Source: Pseudomonadota bacterium
GTDB taxonomy: Bacteria; Pseudomonadota; Gammaproteobacteria; Burkholderiales; Thiobacillaceae
Direction: 5' to 3'
Length of the DNA: 6,236 nt
Assembly (NCBI GenBank): GCA_021847385.1
Contig: JAJZTV010000124.1
Coordinates: 1 to 6,236 of the forward strand
The position numbers and the translations under genes are program-made. Positions 1-3,656 of the stretch are shown here, one piece after another (positions within the stretch are counted from its first letter, which is position 1; each line of letters begins with the position of its first letter). The notes under the pieces were generated by a model. It ran no database searches. It saw only the letters and a program-made list of their open reading frames with translations, and was not told the DNA's origin.

Positions 1-334
1 TCCCATGTACGTATTCATGGACGGCGAATACAACCAGTACGAAGTAGAAGCCGACAACCTCGGCGACATGCTGAACTACTTGGAAGACAGCATGCCCTGC
101 GAGGTCGTGTTCTACAACGGCAAGGCCATCTCGGTCGACATGCCGAGCTCCGTCGTACGCGAGGTGGAATACACCGAGCCCGCGGTCAAGGGCGACACCT
201 CCGGCAAGGTGATGAAGCCCGCCCGGATCAAGCCGACCGGCCACGAGATCTCCGTACCCGCCTTCGTCGAGATCGGCGACCGAATCGAGATCGACACCGC
301 CACCGGCGAGTATCGCAACCGGGTAAAGGCCTAA
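1..334 (+). CDS. efp: Elongation factor P, C-terminal part (5' truncated by window edge)
   Basis: EF-P binds ribosomes stalled on polyproline stretches in the cytoplasm and stimulates peptide-bond formation. The visible part is about 110 residues of a protein that is normally about 185. It holds the middle OB domain (YVFMDGEYNQYEVEADNLGD near the start, then VVREVEYTEPAVKGDTSGKV) and the last OB domain ending in ISVPAFVEIGDRIEIDTATG and GEYRNRV, the typical EF-P carboxyl end. The ATG at base 5 is an internal methionine, not the start: the codon before it (bases 2-4) is Pro, matching the D-P-M-Y-V-F run of beta/gamma-proteobacterial EF-P, and base 1 fits the third position of that Asp codon. 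The N-terminal KOW-like domain, with the loop modified by lysylation or rhamnosylation, lies outside the window, so the modification type cannot be read. The gene stops at TAA just before a strong terminator. Family assignment is near certain. Confidence 0.95.
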   Translation, partial: PMYVFMDGEYNQYEVEADNLGDMLNYLEDSMPCEVVFYNGKAISVDMPSSVVREVEYTEPAVKGDTSGKVMKPARIKPTGHEISVPAFVEIGDRIEIDTATGEYRNRVKA

Positions 335-349
335 GCGTCAGCGCTCGAT

Positions 350-380
350 AAAAAAGGCAGCCGATCGGCTGCCTTTTTTT
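350..380. terminator. Bidirectional rho-independent terminator between efp and the HPP gene
   Basis: Bases 356-373 are a perfect 18-base palindrome, GGCAGCCGATCGGCTGCC, able to form an 8-bp GC-rich stem. Six A residues precede it (350-355) and seven T residues follow it (374-380), so the RNA from either strand ends in a stem followed by a U-tract. It lies 16 bases after the efp stop and 20 bases beyond the stop of the leftward HPP gene at 400, placed to end both converging transcripts. Confidence 0.93.
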
Positions 381-399
381 ACGCCAGCATGGCCAAGGT

Positions 400-1611
400 C
401 TAGGCGCTTGCAGCCACTTGCCCGCGAAACAGCGCAGCGATCAGATCGGATTGAGTGACCATCCCCACCAGGCGATTTTCCTTGTCGACCACGGGGATAT
501 GATGCAAACCCCGATCCGACAGCAACGGTACGAGTTCCACGATGTGCATATCCTCTTGTGCGATCAGCACCTCGGTGGTCATGACCTGGCCAACCACCTC
601 GGCCTTCTCGGAGGTTAGTCCAGGGGTGCGGCGGATGAAGGCCAGCAAGCGATCCCGAAGCGTCTCATGGGTCTTGAGATTGGCGCGCTTCAGAAAATCC
701 ACCACAGTGACAATACCGATAACCCGGCGCGCACGGTCGATGACCGGAATCGCCTTGACCTTGTGGAAATGCAGTTGCTGCCAGACTTCTTCCAACTCCG
801 TGGCGAATTCGGCGGTGGTAAGCTCCCTCGACATGATGTCCTTGCAAGTGATCTCTCCGAGCTTGCGCCGGAAGGCATGCATGCCGGCCTGGTTGTATAT
901 GTAGTTGAGGTCGTCGCGACTGACGTCTAGATAGCTGTTCAGATCGTTCAAGACAGCTTGCAGATCGTCCTGGCTTATGCCTAGCCGTTCCAGCGGTTGT
1001 GGATTATGGTGTTGATGGGTCTGAACCTTGGGCACGAAAAGCGCGCTCGGATAACGGCGGCCGGGTAGCAAATTGTTGGCGATGATCGCCATGGGCAATA
1101 GCACCCCGACGTTGAGCGCCACCGGGGTAAGTAGAAAGTGGTAGCCCAGGGCGTGGACTTTTGCGCCGCCCACGACGGCAAGCATCGTCGTTGCGGCACC
1201 CGGTGGATGCAGGCAATGCAACATATGCATCAGGAGAATCGAGAGCGCGACGCCCAACGCGCTGGCCAACACGATATCGGGAATCCACTGCGAGCACGTG
1301 ACGCCGACCAGGGCAGAGAGGATGTGCCCGCCCAACACCGGCCAAGGCTGGGCCATAGGGCTATGGGGCACGGCAAAAAGCAACAGCGCCGAGGCCCCCA
1401 TCGAAGCCACCAGCAAGGGAATACCGCTGGCACCGACCACTTCCGAGCTGGTCAGGCCAACCACGAAAATGGCAATGAAGGCCGCAGACGCCCCGCGCAG
1501 CTTCTCCGACAGACTCACCGGCGCGGATTCCGGAATGAAAAAACGCGCCCAATTACGAAGGTTCATCGTGTCCTCGGCAGTCGCGCGAGTATCGCTAGGC
1601 GTCATATTCAT
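400..1611 (-). CDS. HPP-family integral membrane protein with C-terminal CBS domain pair
   Basis: This 403-residue protein has a hydrophobic N-terminal half (about 40-183) with roughly five or six inner-membrane segments. That half contains the family motif LHPPGAATTM (His135-Pro136-Pro137). A polar linker with a His cluster (HQHH, 199-202) leads to two cytosolic CBS domains at about 254-310 and 338-398, the second with HHIPVVDKENRLVGMVTQSDL. CBS pairs usually bind adenine nucleotides and gate the attached module. Known family members include plastid and cyanobacterial proteins linked to nitrite transport; a nitrite or nitrate transport role here is inferred from that and from the NO-response context. 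Its start forms an ATGA overlap with the reductase stop, suggesting translational coupling. Met16 (codon at 1564-1566) is a serious alternative start: it has a better Shine-Dalgarno, and the first 15 residues are polar and unlike a family core. The gene ends 20 bases before the terminator. Family call is firm; substrate is unknown. Confidence 0.88.
   Translation of the reverse strand: MNMTPSDTRATAEDTMNLRNWARFFIPESAPVSLSEKLRGASAAFIAIFVVGLTSSEVVGASGIPLLVASMGASALLLFAVPHSPMAQPWPVLGGHILSALVGVTCSQWIPDIVLASALGVALSILLMHMLHCLHPPGAATTMLAVVGGAKVHALGYHFLLTPVALNVGVLLPMAIIANNLLPGRRYPSALFVPKVQTHQHHNPQPLERLGISQDDLQAVLNDLNSYLDVSRDDLNYIYNQAGMHAFRRKLGEITCKDIMSRELTTAEFATELEEVWQQLHFHKVKAIPVIDRARRVIGIVTVVDFLKRANLKTHETLRDRLLAFIRRTPGLTSEKAEVVGQVMTTEVLIAQEDMHIVELVPLLSDRGLHHIPVVDKENRLVGMVTQSDLIAALFRGQVAASA
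1571..1575 (-). promoter_or_regulatory. Possible internal ribosome binding site for a shorter HPP start
   Basis: On the minus strand GAGGA lies four bases before the ATG of Met16 (1566). The upstream ATG at 1611 has only a weak AGG four bases away. Both starts are in frame, and the shorter product would have 388 residues. Which one is used cannot be settled from sequence alone. Confidence 0.4.
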
Positions 1612-2579
1612 GCTGCCTGGTGCGTGAAGGCGTCCGAATGGATTTCTCGCATCGAGGCCCCGGCCAGAAAGGCCCGCTTGCGCGCGAGCTTCACCATGTC
1701 CGGATTACCGCACAAGTAAATGCGCCAGCCCGACAATTCCGGTGCATGGCTCAAGGCCAGATCTAATGCGCGTCCGGGAAGGAAACCATCGGGAACTTCA
1801 CTGCCTGACAGGCAGGGGAAGTACCGAAAATTGGCATATCGTTGGGCGAGGTCTTGCAGTCGCTCAACCAAATACAAGCCGGCCGGTTCACGACTGCCAT
1901 GATAAAGCTGAATCGGACCGCGATGTCCTTGAGCTAGCGCATCCCTGACGATGCCATATAGCGGGGCAAGCCCAGTTCCGGTCCCGATCAGCAACAGAGG
2001 TTGCTCGGGTTGGCCCGGCAGGTAGAAGCAATCGCCGGCCGGTGGCGATAACCGCACCCGATCTCCGGGCCGCAATGCATCATGAATCCAGGTGCTGACT
2101 TGGCCATTGGCAAAACGTCGGACATGCAGACGAAGCTCGCCATCCATATCCGGCACGCTGGCCAATGAATAGCTGCGCGCCGTGGCGTCGTCTTTGAAGA
2201 TGTTGATGAACTGCCCAGGCCGATAACTAATGGGCGTTTGGCTGGACAAGCCGACACAAACGACATGATCGCTCAGTGCAGTGACATGGCTGACCGTGGC
2301 CTCGAGCCGCATCGTGTCGGTGTCGGGGCGGGCGATGGTCAGGTCATCGCCAGGCCGGCAGATGCAGGGCAGGAAATAGCCTTGAACCCGCAAGGTTTCC
2401 TTGATGCCGGCCTGACTGGATGCAGGCAACTCGCCCGTTTCCACCCGCATCATGCACGATTGACAACTCCCGCTCCGGCAGGAATGCGGCGCCGCGACAC
2501 CCTGCGCCAGCAGGACATCGAGCACGGATTGACCCTCATCGCAGCGGTAGCTGTTACCCTCGAAAGTGATGCTCGCCAC
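1608..2579 (-). CDS. [2Fe-2S] ferredoxin domain plus FAD/NAD(P)H oxidoreductase (electron-transfer reductase)
   Basis: This 323-residue one-chain reductase would pass electrons from NAD(P)H through FAD to a [2Fe-2S] centre and on to a partner, here most simply the globin encoded just upstream. From the GTG start: plant-type ferredoxin domain (about 1-85) with Cys34-x4-Cys39-x2-Cys42 and Cys72 (in LPCICRP) as cluster ligands; FAD-binding barrel (about 90-188) with the flavin motif RSYS at 135-138; NAD(P)-binding domain (about 192-318) with GTGTGLAP at 199-206 and YLCGNPDMV at 288-296. The layout resembles CDP-6-deoxyglucoseen reductase and oxygenase reductase components. The frame is open to an ATG at 2630, but that would overlap the globin gene. 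GTG at 2579 is chosen because it follows AAGGGAG with six-base spacing and starts where the ferredoxin fold begins. The stop overlaps the HPP start by four bases. The physiological partner is inferred from position only. Confidence 0.9.
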   Translation of the reverse strand: MASITFEGNSYRCDEGQSVLDVLLAQGVAAPHSCRSGSCQSCMMRVETGELPASSQAGIKETLRVQGYFLPCICRPGDDLTIARPDTDTMRLEATVSHVTALSDHVVCVGLSSQTPISYRPGQFINIFKDDATARSYSLASVPDMDGELRLHVRRFANGQVSTWIHDALRPGDRVRLSPPAGDCFYLPGQPEQPLLLIGTGTGLAPLYGIVRDALAQGHRGPIQLYHGSREPAGLYLVERLQDLAQRYANFRYFPCLSGSEVPDGFLPGRALDLALSHAPELSGWRIYLCGNPDMVKLARKRAFLAGASMREIHSDAFTHQAA

Positions 2580-2585
2580 ACCCCG

Positions 2586-2592
2586 CTCCCTT
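2586..2592 (-). promoter_or_regulatory. Ribosome binding site that fixes the GTG start of the reductase
   Basis: Minus-strand AAGGGAG sits in the 14-base gap between the globin TAA (2594-2596) and the GTG at 2577-2579, six bases from that codon. It supports the 323-residue reading over the 340-residue one. Confidence 0.75.
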
Positions 2593-2593
2593 G

Positions 2594-2962
2594 TTATTTG
2601 CCTAGGACGTCGTTCCGGGTGCCTTCGCAAATGGCGGCGGCCTGGGCAATCAGCTCAGGCGGTACGTTGAGCTCCTGCAGCGTGGCCGCCAAATTCTCCA
2701 TGACCGCATCGAAATGGCTATCGTTGAGGCCCCGGGCGACGAGATGGGCATGGCCACGCCGCATATCGGCACCGGAATAGTTGTTCGGCCCGCCCAGCGC
2801 CATGGTCAAGAAAGCCTTCTGCTTCGCTGCCTGGCGTTCCATATCGACGTCATCGAAGAAATGGCTGATGCGGTCATCGGACAGGACCTTCCGATAAAAG
2901 ATGTCCACCGCCACATTGACCGCGGGCTCGCCGCCGATCTGGTCAAACAGGTTGTTGCTCAT
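2594..2962 (-). CDS. glbN: Group I truncated hemoglobin (trHbN type), probable NO/O2-binding globin
   Basis: At 122 residues this matches the short 2-over-2 globins of group I. Seen directly: LFDQIGGEPAV at the start, FYRKVLSDDRI (helix B), KQKAFLTMALGGPNNYSG (helix E and the EF turn) and DMRRGHAHLVARGLNDSHFDAV (helix F onward). Aligned from memory to Synechocystis GlbN, the proximal heme ligand is His71 (F8); the distal pocket has Tyr23 (B10), Gln44 (E7) and Gln48 (E11). Position E10, the extra heme-ligating His of the cyanobacterial protein, is Lys47 here. Tyr B10 with Gln at E7/E11 suits O2 binding and NO dioxygenation, NO plus O2 giving nitrate. Start chosen at 2962, where the family N terminus begins and GGGAG lies seven bases upstream; the frame is open to an ATG at 3034, but those 24 residues have no family match and no Shine-Dalgarno. 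First gene of the operon, behind the NsrR-like operator and 14 bases from the reductase. Family is certain; NO dioxygenase activity is inference. Confidence 0.93.
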   Translation of the reverse strand: MSNNLFDQIGGEPAVNVAVDIFYRKVLSDDRISHFFDDVDMERQAAKQKAFLTMALGGPNNYSGADMRRGHAHLVARGLNDSHFDAVMENLAATLQELNVPPELIAQAAAICEGTRNDVLGK

Positions 2963-2969
2963 ATTTTCA

Positions 2970-2974
2970 CTCCC
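2970..2974 (-). promoter_or_regulatory. Ribosome binding site of the truncated hemoglobin gene
   Basis: Minus-strand GGGAG lies seven bases before the ATG at 2960-2962. It decides for the 122-residue globin rather than the longer reading from 3034, which has no such site. Confidence 0.75.
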
Positions 2975-3066
2975 ACGAAAAGCCGTTATTAATTCAACCG
3001 CGCAGCTGCGCAAACCAAGGAATCCATCACGCATTCAAGCAGTCGGAAATATACAAGGATTGCTTA

Positions 3067-3089
3067 TAGATGTATTCTGTATGCATCTT
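3067..3089. promoter_or_regulatory. NsrR-like operator (imperfect 11-1-11 inverted repeat)
   Basis: Two 11-base arms, TAGATGTATTC and GTATGCATCTT, flank a single T at 3078. Eight of the ten inner position pairs are complementary, including the whole AGATG/CATCT core. This matches the known NsrR site design: an AAGATGYATTT arm, one-base spacer and its inverted copy. It covers five of the six bases of the leftward -10 and the predicted start point, so bound repressor would block the globin operon. The adjacent divergent gene encodes NsrR itself, which strengthens the call. Occupancy is inferred. Confidence 0.85.
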
Positions 3090-3113
3090 ATAGGCCGGGC
3101 TCAGGCTTGTCAA
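3085..3113 (-). promoter_or_regulatory. Sigma70-type promoter of the globin-reductase-HPP operon
   Basis: On the minus strand a perfect -35 TTGACA (3113-3108) is followed after 17 bases by TAAGAT (3090-3085), a four-of-six match to the -10 consensus; an overlapping TATAAG (3092-3087) is two bases closer. The expected start point is about 3078, the centre of the operator. This is a strong core promoter placed for simple repression. Confidence 0.75.
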
Positions 3114-3134
3114 AACTTAATAGCGTGGTAGAAA
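3107..3134 (+). promoter_or_regulatory. Weak candidate promoter for nsrR
   Basis: TTGTCA (3107-3112) is spaced 16 bases from TAGAAA (3129-3134). The -35 is good and the -10 poor. The -35 is almost the same DNA as the leftward -35 on the other strand, and the operator lies upstream of it, so autoregulation by roadblock is not obvious. It is the only plausible rightward pair seen. Confidence 0.3.
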
Positions 3135-3161
3135 CAAAGCGATGAAACGACGCAGACAGCT

Positions 3162-3641
3162 ATGCAACTAACCCAATACACCGACTACACCTTGCGCGTC
3201 TTGGTCTATTTGAGCCTGCAGCCTGAACGCCTAGTCACCATCACCGAGATTGCCGACTTTTATCACGTCTCGCGCAATCACTTGGTCAAGATCGTCCATG
3301 GCCTGGCGCAGCTCGGGTACATCGAGACGGTACGTGGCAAGCACGGCGGTATGCGACTGGCCCATTCGGCCGATAAAATTTCGATCGGTGCCGTGGTGCG
3401 GCAAACCGAACCGAATTTCGACATTGCCGAATGCTTCAATCAATCGACGAATCACTGCGCCATTACCCCCGCCTGCGGGCTGAAGTCGATACTGGATCAG
3501 GCCCGCAACCAGTTCCTCGAGATACTGGACAAATATACGATCGCGGATGCGATCAAGCGCCGTAGCGCCCTCTCCTTCATCGTAGAAGGCGGAGCCGAAG
3601 CATTGGCCGTAACGAAATCGCGCAAATCCTCTGTGGCCTGA
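3162..3641 (+). CDS. nsrR: NsrR, nitric-oxide-sensing Rrf2-family transcriptional repressor
   Basis: NsrR is a dimeric cytoplasmic repressor whose Fe-S cluster is nitrosylated by NO, releasing DNA and inducing NO-defence genes. The 159-residue protein begins MQLTQYTDYTLRVLVYLSL, the hallmark NsrR N terminus, and has a winged helix with helix-turn-helix at about 26-49 (ITEIADFYHVSRNHLVKIVHGL) and the wing ETVRGKHGGMRLA at 55-67. Three cluster cysteines are Cys91, Cys99 and Cys105 (ECF...HCAITPACGLKSIL); Asp8, the fourth ligand known in Streptomyces NsrR, is present. Cys91-x7-Cys99 is a wider first interval than in E. coli or Streptomyces, while the x5 second interval is usual. No strong Shine-Dalgarno precedes the ATG, which fits low expression; the nearby ATG at 3142 is out of frame. 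It is divergent from the globin operon and its likely operator. IscR is a poorer fit given the N terminus. The stop lies 15 bases from the convergent cphA stop, with no clear terminator between them. Confidence 0.94.
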   Translation: MQLTQYTDYTLRVLVYLSLQPERLVTITEIADFYHVSRNHLVKIVHGLAQLGYIETVRGKHGGMRLAHSADKISIGAVVRQTEPNFDIAECFNQSTNHCAITPACGLKSILDQARNQFLEILDKYTIADAIKRRSALSFIVEGGAEALAVTKSRKSSVA

Positions 3642-3656
3642 GTAGCGGCCGAGAGA

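Larger units (their letters stand above)
2963..3161. promoter_or_regulatory. Divergent regulatory region between the globin operon and nsrR
   Basis: This 199-base gene-free stretch separates two head-to-head starts. It is visibly AT-richer near 3040-3092 than the flanking genes. It holds the leftward promoter (3085-3113), the NsrR-like operator (3067-3089), a weak rightward promoter candidate (3107-3134), and about 116 bases of probable leader for the globin mRNA. The leader contains the 12-base perfect palindrome GCGCAGCTGCGC at 3000-3011. I see no small RNA or short gene with a convincing ribosome binding site in it. Confidence 0.8.

Noticed and set aside
1138..1719. Rightward open frame of 193 codons across the HPP and reductase genes
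   Set aside because: Antisense to two coding regions with clear domains; the product is Arg/Gln/His-rich without any family match or ribosome binding site.
2238..2780. Rightward open frame of 180 codons across the reductase and globin genes
   Set aside because: Shadow of two well-supported leftward genes; no domain recognised.
2963..3034. N-terminal extension of the globin from an ATG at 3034
   Set aside because: The 24 extra residues do not match the globin family, there is no Shine-Dalgarno ahead of that ATG, and a good one stands before 2962.
3642..3656. Possible terminator between nsrR and cphA
   Set aside because: The 15-base gap has short GGCC repeats nearby but no stable stem followed by a T-tract on either strand.
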